Assembly: GCA_030603035.1 (NCBI GenBank)
Contig: JAUVYQ010000127.1
Coordinates: forward strand, 1 to 7,204
Source: Phycisphaerae bacterium
GTDB taxonomy: Bacteria; Planctomycetota; Phycisphaerae; Sedimentisphaerales; SG8-4
Direction of reading: 5' to 3'
Length of the DNA: 7,204 nt
The position numbers were made by a program, and so were the translations under genes. A model generated the notes under the pieces. The model worked only from the letters and a program-made list of their open reading frames with translations. It ran no database searches and was not told where the DNA came from. This document shows positions 1-6,690 of this stretch, piece after piece; the first letter of the stretch is position 1, and each line of letters starts with the position of its first letter.

Positions 1-102
1 CGGCTGTACGCCACCAACTGGATGTGGATTTACAACCACGAACGTCCAAACATGGCCTTGGGCGGCATCACACCAAAACAGCGGTTGGCCATGACCGCCT
101 GA
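1..102 (+). CDS. IS3-family transposase (OrfB), C-terminal end only
   Basis: The first frame is open from the window edge to a TGA at 100-102 and encodes 33 residues. They include [19 protein letters not shown], followed by KQRLAMTA. The pattern of YN, a charged pair, RP and a following small-residue-rich GG(I/L)TP block is the hallmark of the C-terminal tail of IS3-family integrase-type (DDE) transposases, just after the last catalytic Glu. The catalytic residues and OrfA lie to the left, outside the window, so activity cannot be judged. In this family OrfB is normally made as a frameshifted OrfAB fusion that cuts and joins the element ends. The insertion point lies a short way downstream, inside wecB. 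Family assignment is confident; the subgroup is not. Confidence 0.85.
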   Translation, partial: RLYATNWMWIYNHERPNMALGGITPKQRLAMTA

Positions 103-140
103 ATCTACTTCTCAGCCCGATGCATTTCGGGGGGATTACC
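1..140 (+). mobile_element. Right-hand end of an IS3-family insertion sequence
   Basis: This is the transposase tail plus about 38 non-coding bases after its stop, which is typical of the short 3' margin of an IS3-family element. The right boundary is placed near 138-143. Downstream of about 143 the wecB reading frame aligns to its family (residues PTTKARQNL), and upstream it does not. A run of seven C (139-145) at the junction makes the exact base ambiguous, because both the IS end and the wecB codons can supply C. The left end, the partner inverted repeat and the target-site duplication lie outside the window, so the element cannot be named. Confidence 0.7.
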
Positions 141-145
141 CCCCC
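129..145. repeat. G6-ATTA-C7 palindrome at the IS/wecB junction
   Basis: Six G (129-134), the loop ATTA (135-138) and seven C (139-145) form a perfect 6-bp stem with a 4-base loop. It lies exactly where the insertion element meets the truncated wecB. The G-rich arm and the loop probably belong to the terminal inverted repeat of the IS, while some of the C run is probably wecB coding sequence. There is no T tract, so it is not a standard terminator, although a GC-only stem could still slow transcription entering the remnant. Confidence 0.6.
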
Positions 146-814
146 ACCACCAAAGCCCGCCAAAACCTGGTGATGGAAGGCGTGGCCGATGGCTCCATCC
201 ACGTCACCGGCAACACCGTGATCGACGCCCTGCTCGACGTGGTGCAGCGCATCCGCAACGACGCGGCCCTGCGCAGCCAGTTCGAGGAACGCTTTGGCTT
301 CCTCGACCCCACCAAACGGCTGATTCTGGTAACGGGTCACCGCCGCGAAAACTTTGGGGCCGGCTTTGAAGCCATTTGCCACGCCCTGGCCGCCCTGGCC
401 CGCCGGGGCGACGTGCAGGTGGTTTACCCCGTGCACCTCAACCCCAACGTGCAGGAACCCGTCAAGCGCATCCTCGCTGGCGTGCCCAATGTCACGCTGC
501 TGGAGCCGCTGGACTATCTGCCCTTCGTGTACCTCATGGACCGCAGCGCCCTCATCATCACCGACTCGGGTGGCGTGCAGGAAGAAGCGCCTTCCCTGGG
601 CAAGCCCGTGCTGGTGATGCGCGACACCACCGAGCGGCCCGAGGCGGTGCTGGCCGGCACCGTCAAGCTGGTAGGCACCCAACAGGCCACCATCGTGGCC
701 GAAGCCAACCGCCTGCTCGACGACGCAGCTGCGTACAACGCCATGGCCATGGCCCACAACCCGTATGGCGACGGTTTGGCCGCCTCACGGATTGCACAAA
801 TTCTTCAGGGATAA
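140..814 (+). pseudogene. wecB: UDP-N-acetylglucosamine 2-epimerase, 5'-truncated by IS insertion
   Basis: WecB interconverts UDP-GlcNAc and UDP-ManNAc in the cytoplasm and feeds UDP-ManNAcA synthesis. From about 143 the frame reads PTTKARQNL, then [20 protein letters not shown] (His at 338-340, equivalent to E. coli His213), [41 protein letters not shown] and HNPYGDG. All match the C-terminal Rossmann half of the non-hydrolysing epimerase. The alignment begins at about residue 147 of the 376-residue E. coli enzyme, so the first nucleotide-binding half is absent, including the catalytic acids Asp95, Glu117 and Glu131. Upstream lies the end of an IS3-family element. A GTG at 170 could start a 214-residue product, but it would lack half the active site. 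The surviving part has no stop or frameshift, which suggests recent insertion. The remnant is followed after four bases by wecC, its usual partner. Confidence 0.9.
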
Positions 815-818
815 CAGC

Positions 819-2081
819 ATGTTCAACACCATCTCCATGATCGGGCTGGGCTACATCGGCCTGCCCACCGCCACCCTGTTTGCTTCGCGCCGTAAAAAAG
901 TCATTGGCGTTGACGTCAACCAGCATGCGGTTGACACCATCAACCAGGGCAAGATCCACATCGTAGAGCCCGAACTCGACATGCTGGTGCACGCCGCCGT
1001 GACCGAAGGTTACCTGCGCGCCACCACCCAGCCAGAGCCGGCAGACGCCTTCTTGATTGCGGTGCCCACCCCGTTTACCGACGGGCACAAGCCCGACCTC
1101 AGCTACATCCAGGCCGCTGCGCAAGGCATAGCCCCCGTGCTGAAAAAGGGCGACCTGGTGGTGCTCGAATCCACCAGCCCCGTGGGTGCTACCGAACAGA
1201 TGGCCGAGTGGCTGGCCGCTGCGCGGCCCGACTTGACCTTCCCCCAGCAAGCCGGCGAAGCCGCCGACGTGCAAGTGGCCCACTGCCCCGAGCGTGTGCT
1301 GCCCGGCCATGTGGTGCGCGAGCTGGTGAGTAACGACCGCGTCATCGGCGGCATGACGCGCAAGGCCAGCGACATGGCCGTAGCGCTCTACAAAACCTTT
1401 GTAGAAGGCGAGTGCATCGTCACCAACGCGCGCACGGCCGAAATGTGCAAGCTGACCGAAAACAGCTTCCGCGACGTGAACATTGCCTTTGCCAACGAAC
1501 TGTCCATGATCTGCGACAAGCTGCAGATCAACGTGTGGGAGCTGATTGCGCTGGCCAACCGCCACCCGCGCGTCAACATCCTGCAGCCCGGAGCCGGCGT
1601 GGGCGGGCACTGCATTGCCGTGGACCCGTGGTTCATTGTGGACACCACGCCCGAAGAAGCGCGCATCATCCGCACCGCGCGCGAGGTGAACGACCACAAA
1701 CCCGAATGGGTGCTGGAGAAAGTGAAAGCCGCCATCGCCGACGCAATGGCCCGCAAGCCCGGCAGCACCCTGGCCGACATCAAGGTGGCGTGCCTGGGCT
1801 TGGCCTTCAAGCCCGATATTGACGATCTGCGCGAAAGTCCCGCCGTAGAAATCACCAAAAACATCGCCAAACTGGGCTGCAAGGTGCTGGCGGTTGAGCC
1901 GAATATCGAAGAGCTTCCCAAGGCCTTGAGCCTGCCTAACCTGACCATGAGCACGCTTGAGGATGCACTGCACTCTGCCGATGTGGTGTGTGTGCTCGTC
2001 AAGCACCGGCTGTTCATCGAGATGGTCGAAAGCATCCGCCGTCATGTACTGGCAATTGACTCAGTAGGCCTTTTTGCATAA
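819..2081 (+). CDS. wecC: UDP-N-acetyl-D-mannosamine dehydrogenase
   Basis: WecC performs the NAD-dependent, two-step oxidation of UDP-ManNAc to UDP-ManNAcA, a precursor for enterobacterial common antigen, O-antigens and capsules. The start chosen is ATG 819, with AGGGA at 807-811 as ribosome binding site. The 420-residue product equals the E. coli WecC length and aligns end to end. Visible are the N-terminal NAD fold (IGLGYIGLPTA, residues ~7-17), IHIVEPEL, VPTPF, LESTSPVG, CPERVLPG, and the central domain CKLTENSFRDVNIAFANE with Lys211. Catalytic Cys265 sits in GVGGHCIAVDPWF. The C-terminal UDP-binding domain has LAFKPDIDDLRESPA. A longer in-frame start at 765 lies inside wecB and is unlikely. 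The gene appears intact. It is GC-rich like wecB and was presumably co-transcribed with it; the IS insertion may now impose polarity or supply a different promoter. Confidence 0.96.
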   Translation: MFNTISMIGLGYIGLPTATLFASRRKKVIGVDVNQHAVDTINQGKIHIVEPELDMLVHAAVTEGYLRATTQPEPADAFLIAVPTPFTDGHKPDLSYIQAAAQGIAPVLKKGDLVVLESTSPVGATEQMAEWLAAARPDLTFPQQAGEAADVQVAHCPERVLPGHVVRELVSNDRVIGGMTRKASDMAVALYKTFVEGECIVTNARTAEMCKLTENSFRDVNIAFANELSMICDKLQINVWELIALANRHPRVNILQPGAGVGGHCIAVDPWFIVDTTPEEARIIRTAREVNDHKPEWVLEKVKAAIADAMARKPGSTLADIKVACLGLAFKPDIDDLRESPAVEITKNIAKLGCKVLAVEPNIEELPKALSLPNLTMSTLEDALHSADVVCVLVKHRLFIEMVESIRRHVLAIDSVGLFA

Positions 2082-2096
2082 TCAAGAAACGATAAT

Positions 2097-2110
2097 CCCT
2101 TGTAGAAGGG
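2097..2110. repeat. Short inverted repeat between wecC and the glycosyltransferase gene
   Basis: CCCTT (2097-2101) and AAGGG (2106-2110) form a perfect 5-bp stem around GTAG in the 55-base gap after wecC. No T tract follows, so it is not a convincing rho-independent terminator. The downstream arm includes an AGAAGGG string resembling a ribosome binding site, but it lies about 26 bases from the GTG at 2137, too far to serve that start. Confidence 0.3.
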
Positions 2111-2136
2111 TGACAAGCCAATAAAAAACAGTCAAC

Positions 2137-4434
2137 GTGAATTCCACTTTAGTACAACCAACATACTCCAAACAAATGTCTGCGAATAAGGTGCCAACTT
2201 TACAAGCAGCAATCGCGGCTGCAGAATATTCCAGAGGCAACTATGCTTCAGCACTAACGATTTACACACGACTCGGAGAGATTTTGGGGCATGAGTTTTT
2301 TGAGGCAAATATTCAATTATGTGAAAAGAGACTGGGAAGTAACCACAGCCTCAACAACAAGTACATTCAAAAGAAATGGGACCCCAAGGAATCCAAACGA
2401 AAAAATGATTTGATTAAATGGGTTGAAAAAAGCGACATTATAAAAAAGGAGATTAAAGGAATAATCACATATGCGTTCCCTCAGACGGGCGACCGTTTGG
2501 TCGTTGATTTTGAGGTGAAATCAGAGGAGCCCTATGCTCACAATCAATTCATCGCTGGCATAGAACTAAAAGACTCTGATGGAAATTTGGTTGAGTCACA
2601 AAGCTACCGCCTCTTAAAGTATAGTCAGTCGGCCGCTTATGGAAGGTACAAATATCTTTGCGCGACATCTGAGTCTTTAAAATATACCTTAGCATTTGAT
2701 ATACCTAAATCAGTCAAACTGTGTACTTTACGGTTTGGACCAAGGCGAGGCGCAAAAATTTCGATTGTTGGCGATCCATCCTTCTGTTTTCACTCAGGAA
2801 ATCTCGATGGGGAAATTGAGGGCGTACTAGGTCAATCAATTGGCAGGAGTTCAGCCGAGTCTACCGGAGCTATACTGGAGGAATTTGGATTCAATGTCTC
2901 TTATGCTGCATTATTGGTTAAAGCAAAAGAGAAATTGCCAATGACCAATAAGATGGTCAGCGATGCTCTCTGGTACCTCTGGCGCCTCACGAATGATCCT
3001 GCATTGTTTGAAATGACCAGAGAGCGCTTGGTGTTTCAAGGTCAAATGTATGAAACAAGACGACTTCTGTATGAATGGGACGCAAGACTCAACTTCAAAA
3101 ATGAAAGAAATTCCGCGAAACGTGTAAATGATGAGATAATTCTTTTGGAGAATGGCTACAAGCTGCCAGAACGTCACTCAACTCCAGCTTACTCCCCGGA
3201 GAATAACATCCTTTATTTATTACATAACCGGCTGCCATATAACTCGGGCGGTTATGCAACGCGTACGCATGGACTTTTAACGGGAATTGTAAAGAGTAGC
3301 CACTTCAAAATGTTTGGGGTGTCTCGCCCTGGGTATCCATCAGACCATACGAAGCACATCAGTAGGCCGTTACCTAAAAATATTCCACGGGTAGATGTGA
3401 TCGATGGGATTGAGTATTTCATACTTGATCAAAAGATTCGCCGATCTAGTTTGACCATGACGGAGTATGTTGAGGCTTATGCCAAAGAAGTTGAAGCATT
3501 AGCGATAGAGAAGAAGGCAAGTATCATACACGCCGCAGCGAACTTCCCAAATGGTCTAGCCGCAAGCCTGGCTGCGCGCCGACTTGGAATCAAGTCTGTC
3601 TATGAAGTGCGTGGACTTTGGGAAATCACACGTTTGTCTCGTCAAGAGGGCTGGGATGAAACAGACCAATTCCGCTTTATGGCCAAAATGGAAGCTGACG
3701 CTTGCAATTCTGCCGATGCTGTCATTACAATCACAGAAGCACTGAAAGACCTGATGGTGTCACGCGGCGTAGATGGCTCTAAGATCACGGTCGTCCCAAA
3801 CTGCGTTCATACAGACCTTTTTTCTCCCCTCGAAAAAGACCAAAAGCTGGCAAAAGAGCTAGGAATAAGTGATGAAGATAGAGTGATCGGTTACATCGGC
3901 TCAATCGTGAACTATGAAGGCCTAGATGATTTATTAGCGGCGCTGGCTCTACTCGTTCGGGATGGTATTACCAACTTTAAATTTTTGATGGTTGGTGACG
4001 GCGCAGTGCTCGATGAGCTTAGGCAACAAGTGGTCGAGCTAGGCTTGCAAAGTTATGTCGTCATCACAGGGCGAGTCCCTCATGAGGAAGTCCAACGCTA
4101 CTATTCACTGGTCGACATCACTCCATTTCCAAGAAAACCTCACCTGGTCTGCGAGGTAGTCTCACCTTTGAAGCCATTTGAAGCCATGGCATCACAGAAA
4201 GCAGTGATAGTATCAAGTTGTGCTGCACTTACGGAAATTATTAAAAACGGGGAAAATGGATTGATTTTTGAGAAAGGCAATATCTTATCTCTTAGAGACG
4301 CGATTAAACGGCTGATTGTTGATGATGAACTAAGAAGAAAATTGTCGACAAATGGGAGAGAGTGGGTTGTGAGTGAGCGAGACTGGAGTCATTCCTCAAA
4401 AATTGTTTCTGCAGTATATAAATATATAGATTGA
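2137..4434 (+). CDS. Large GT4-type glycosyltransferase with extra N-terminal domains
   Basis: The protein has 765 residues from GTG 2137; ATG 2176 (residue 14) is an alternative, and neither has a clear Shine-Dalgarno. Residues ~18-55 (AAIAAAEYSRGNYASALTIY) look like one or two TPR-type helical hairpins. Residues ~110-235 are beta-rich and unassigned. Residues ~350-765 are a GT-B, GT4-family transferase: NSGGYATRTHGLL (369-381) at the acceptor loop, YEVRGLWE (489-496), VVPNCVHTDLF, GYIGSIVNYEGLDDLL (from 585), VGDGAVLDEL, ITGRVPHEEVQRYYS, then EVVSPLKPFEAMA (673-685) and NGLIF. The acidic pair here is Glu673/Glu682, spaced one residue wider than the classical E-x7-E. GT4 enzymes transfer sugars from nucleotide donors with retention of configuration, usually at the inner membrane. 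No signal peptide or membrane segment is seen. The sugar specificity cannot be read. It is strongly AT-rich compared with wecC, suggesting foreign origin, and its stop overlaps or nearly abuts the next gene. Confidence 0.85.
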   Translation: MNSTLVQPTYSKQMSANKVPTLQAAIAAAEYSRGNYASALTIYTRLGEILGHEFFEANIQLCEKRLGSNHSLNNKYIQKKWDPKESKRKNDLIKWVEKSDIIKKEIKGIITYAFPQTGDRLVVDFEVKSEEPYAHNQFIAGIELKDSDGNLVESQSYRLLKYSQSAAYGRYKYLCATSESLKYTLAFDIPKSVKLCTLRFGPRRGAKISIVGDPSFCFHSGNLDGEIEGVLGQSIGRSSAESTGAILEEFGFNVSYAALLVKAKEKLPMTNKMVSDALWYLWRLTNDPALFEMTRERLVFQGQMYETRRLLYEWDARLNFKNERNSAKRVNDEIILLENGYKLPERHSTPAYSPENNILYLLHNRLPYNSGGYATRTHGLLTGIVKSSHFKMFGVSRPGYPSDHTKHISRPLPKNIPRVDVIDGIEYFILDQKIRRSSLTMTEYVEAYAKEVEALAIEKKASIIHAAANFPNGLAASLAARRLGIKSVYEVRGLWEITRLSRQEGWDETDQFRFMAKMEADACNSADAVITITEALKDLMVSRGVDGSKITVVPNCVHTDLFSPLEKDQKLAKELGISDEDRVIGYIGSIVNYEGLDDLLAALALLVRDGITNFKFLMVGDGAVLDELRQQVVELGLQSYVVITGRVPHEEVQRYYSLVDITPFPRKPHLVCEVVSPLKPFEAMASQKAVIVSSCAALTEIIKNGENGLIFEKGNILSLRDAIKRLIVDDELRRKLSTNGREWVVSERDWSHSSKIVSAVYKYID

Positions 4435-4460
4435 AGCTGTCTGTTTTTAGGTTGTGCAAA

Positions 4461-6443
4461 ATGTTATTTAATGAAACCGGTCGTGAAGTCTTAGGCTTGA
4501 AAGAATATAATTACAATGGCGTCAGATTCATCTACAAAGAGGGGAGCGGAAATCTCTTTTGTTTTTTCTCTAGCTTTTCAGCAAAGGGGGAGCGACAAAG
4601 CTATAACTATATTAAAAAAAAGGATGCCTTCAAAAACCCAATGTTATGGTTCCTTGATTCTGACAGTCCAAATTCAGATCCTCGAGGCACCTACTTTCTC
4701 GGTGATGCAAGGTTCTCATATTTAAAAAAAATAAAGCAAATTATTGAGTATTTTTTTTCAGCGCTAAATGCCGGCAATATTTATTATTTCGGAAGTAGTA
4801 AAGGCGGCACGGGAGCCATACTAACTTCACTAGAGGTGGGGCGGGGTATCGTAGTTGTAAATGCCCCGCAGATTCATTTTGGTAGTTATATGCATAAATT
4901 TCTCCCGCCATCTATTTCTGAAGTAGGTATGTCCGTTAGCAGTATTGATCGAATTATTGAAGAAAAGCTAACGACTGCATCGCCCAATGTCAAGTTTGTT
5001 ATAAGTTGCGGCGTTTTAGATGAATATCATTTTAAAGAGCATCTTCTGAGCTTCGTAAAGATATTAAAAGCTAAAGAAATTAGTTGTGAGTTATGGCCGA
5101 TTCCAGGGGGGCATGATGGGGATGCTCTAGAGCACTACCAAAGCCTTTTAAGTTTTTATGCTGGCGATGGGGCTTCATACGCAGATGTATATTTGGCATC
5201 TGAGTGCGCGCAATTGGCATTTTATGACCGTTATTCAGATGCGGCTTGCTTCGAAGTTTTTTCTTCAATCCCCTTCTACAATAACGCGAGATTTGATAGT
5301 CTTGAAGATGTCAAGGGCTACCTATTGTCCAAGATGCAAAGGGCTGTAGGTGAAAAAGTTGAGTCCTTATTTTTTTCCAATAGTTTTTTGGTGAAAATTC
5401 CAGATCTGCCTGGCATGCATAAATGTGTTTATGTTGTTAGCAGTGGAAAAACATATAAGGCAAAGAAGTATCAGTCTAGCCCCGAGTTTAAGCTGAAAAT
5501 CCCAGGGTGTAGGCCATCCAGTTTTAGGCTTTTTTATAAAGGCAATAAAGAAAAGTTTGTCTTTGATGGCGGCGAACCAAAAAAAACCAGCGTTGCTTGC
5601 GATACAAGTATCAATAACGTAGTATTTGTGTTTGTAACGAGATATTCTATTTTATCAAAAAATATTTCAAGCAGCTGGTTGCTAGGGCAAAAGCCTTTCG
5701 ATGATTATAAGGGTGAGCTTTTTTCTCCGACCCGAATGAATTTGCGTGAGTTGCTTTTCAAAAATGTATGTTTGCCATCTGTCAGAGCCCAGCTTTCTGA
5801 TTGCAAAAACTTTCAGGTAAGACATCTGGTGCTCACTTCTGAAGAGTTGCCTTTTCAGAATAAAGAATTTTTGTATAATTTAAAAAATCAAAACAAGCAC
5901 CTAGACATTCTGGAGCTTCCATCTAGCGACACCAATATATCAAAATCCGTTGCTTCCTATTTGCAGTCTGGTTTTAAAGATGCATATTTGATTACAATTA
6001 GGCTGGATGATGATGATGCAGTCTCAAATGATTTTTGCAATGATCTTGCTTCGTATGTAAACTCTTTTAACATAGGAAAGGTTGTTTCATTCGGAAAAGG
6101 CATTGCTGGTATTTTTGATGACATCAATAAGAATGGATTTATAGACTTTAAGGATTACTATTACCCTAAGCTGGCGCTCGGATTATCTCATATCAACTAC
6201 ATAGATGAGCGAGGCGAGTTTACGCACAAGAAGAAATCAATATTTGATCAAGGCTCTCACACCAAGGTTGATCTTTTTTCTCCGTTAATACTAGATTCAA
6301 GGAATATTAAGTATATCAGAGTTTTTCACGCGGGATCTGACTCTATAGACAGGCATTACAACAATGTTATTAAATTAAAGTCTATGGACCCGAGTATCAT
6401 TAAGGAGCGATTTTCGATCTCTTCTGCTCTGCTATTAAAATAA
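4461..6443 (+). CDS. Predicted bifunctional alpha/beta-hydrolase-like and putative rhamnosyltransferase-like protein
   Basis: From ATG 4461 (weak TTAGG at 4447-4451) it has 660 residues. A TTG at 4431, overlapping the upstream stop as TTGA, would add ten residues. Residues ~1-230 resemble an alpha/beta-hydrolase: YYFGSSKGGTGA gives a GxSxG nucleophile elbow with Ser113, CGVLDEYHF offers Asp187, and IPGGHDGDALEHY offers His218, in the order Ser-Asp-His expected for a catalytic triad. Residues ~235-380 are an unassigned linker with beta-strand-rich parts. From ~385 on (VVFVFVTRYS, then NLRELLFKNVCLPSVRAQ, and ITIRLDDDDAVSNDF with Asp516-519) the pattern matches the putative rhamnosyltransferase family (Pfam PF11316 type), a GT-A-like fold whose DxD-type acids would bind metal and nucleotide sugar. 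No signal peptide is evident. It is very AT-rich like its neighbour. The role is inferred: sugar addition plus acyl transfer or deacylation on the same glycan. The domain calls are by eye; the hydrolase chemistry is unknown. Confidence 0.75.
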   Translation: MLFNETGREVLGLKEYNYNGVRFIYKEGSGNLFCFFSSFSAKGERQSYNYIKKKDAFKNPMLWFLDSDSPNSDPRGTYFLGDARFSYLKKIKQIIEYFFSALNAGNIYYFGSSKGGTGAILTSLEVGRGIVVVNAPQIHFGSYMHKFLPPSISEVGMSVSSIDRIIEEKLTTASPNVKFVISCGVLDEYHFKEHLLSFVKILKAKEISCELWPIPGGHDGDALEHYQSLLSFYAGDGASYADVYLASECAQLAFYDRYSDAACFEVFSSIPFYNNARFDSLEDVKGYLLSKMQRAVGEKVESLFFSNSFLVKIPDLPGMHKCVYVVSSGKTYKAKKYQSSPEFKLKIPGCRPSSFRLFYKGNKEKFVFDGGEPKKTSVACDTSINNVVFVFVTRYSILSKNISSSWLLGQKPFDDYKGELFSPTRMNLRELLFKNVCLPSVRAQLSDCKNFQVRHLVLTSEELPFQNKEFLYNLKNQNKHLDILELPSSDTNISKSVASYLQSGFKDAYLITIRLDDDDAVSNDFCNDLASYVNSFNIGKVVSFGKGIAGIFDDINKNGFIDFKDYYYPKLALGLSHINYIDERGEFTHKKKSIFDQGSHTKVDLFSPLILDSRNIKYIRVFHAGSDSIDRHYNNVIKLKSMDPSIIKERFSISSALLLK

Positions 6444-6484
6444 TTTTTTGTGTTTTGATTTTATGTCTCAAGATCGCAGGGCGA

Positions 6485-6497
6485 GGGTAGCGTACCC
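6485..6497. repeat. GGGTA-GCG-TACCC hairpin
   Basis: A perfect 5-bp inverted repeat with a 3-base loop sits just left of the transposase remnant, at the point where the AT-rich composition gives way to GC-rich DNA. It may mark the edge of a decayed insertion element or simply be chance. No T tract follows, so it is not a terminator. Confidence 0.3.
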
Positions 6498-6500
6498 AGA

Positions 6501-6690
6501 CCAAAGGGGGCCATATTCTGGTTGCATGCGGTCATCGAACAGCGCAACCGAGGCGTGCAGGATGTATTTATCGCCTTGGCCACGGGGGTTCAAGAGCCTC
6601 CCCGACGCGATAGAGGCAGGATTGGAAGGCCGCGCTGACCTGGTTTACCATTCAGTTCGGACACCGCATCTCCGTCAACTGATATCCGAA
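6501..6690 (+). pseudogene. Fragment of an IS256-family (mutator-type) transposase, frameshifted
   Basis: Two adjacent frames together match the central block of IS256-family transposases. In the frame starting at 6501 one reads AIFWLHAVIEQRNRGVQDVF, then IALATG, resembling the family's FWLxVLTELKNRGVxDIFIAxVDG. In the next frame, from about 6586, one reads GFKSLPDAIEAG, the expected continuation (G-L/F-K-G-F-P-D/E-A-I-E-A), then a degenerate LVYHSVRT where the family has CIVHxVRN. The switch falls in a run of five G (6584-6588). Removing one G restores a single frame. The N-terminal and C-terminal thirds of the transposase are missing, including the first catalytic Asp, so this is debris, not a working element. 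A 99-residue open frame from 6448 only partly overlaps it and is not a gene. Confidence 0.72.

Noticed and set aside
68..757. Minus-strand open frame opposite wecB remnant
   Set aside because: Low-complexity His/Gly/Val-rich translation in antisense to a clearly conserved gene; it also spans the IS/wecB junction.
765..818. Upstream start for wecC at 765
   Set aside because: It would overlap the end of wecB. ATG 819 has AGGGA seven bases upstream and gives the same length and N-terminus as E. coli WecC.
663..2045. Long minus-strand open frame (460 codons) opposite wecC
   Set aside because: It is a shadow of GC-rich wecC codons. The product is His/Gly-rich with no recognisable motif, and wecC itself matches its family end to end.
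2911..3177. Minus-strand 88-codon frame within the GT4 gene
   Set aside because: Antisense to a well-supported gene, with no motif or ribosome binding site.
5080..5349. Small open frames on both strands inside the hydrolase/glycosyltransferase gene
   Set aside because: They overlap the coherent 660-residue frame and show no family motifs.
6444..6470. T-rich stretch after the stop at 6443 as a rho-independent terminator
   Set aside because: There is no GC-rich stem before the T runs; only an AT-only partial symmetry is present.
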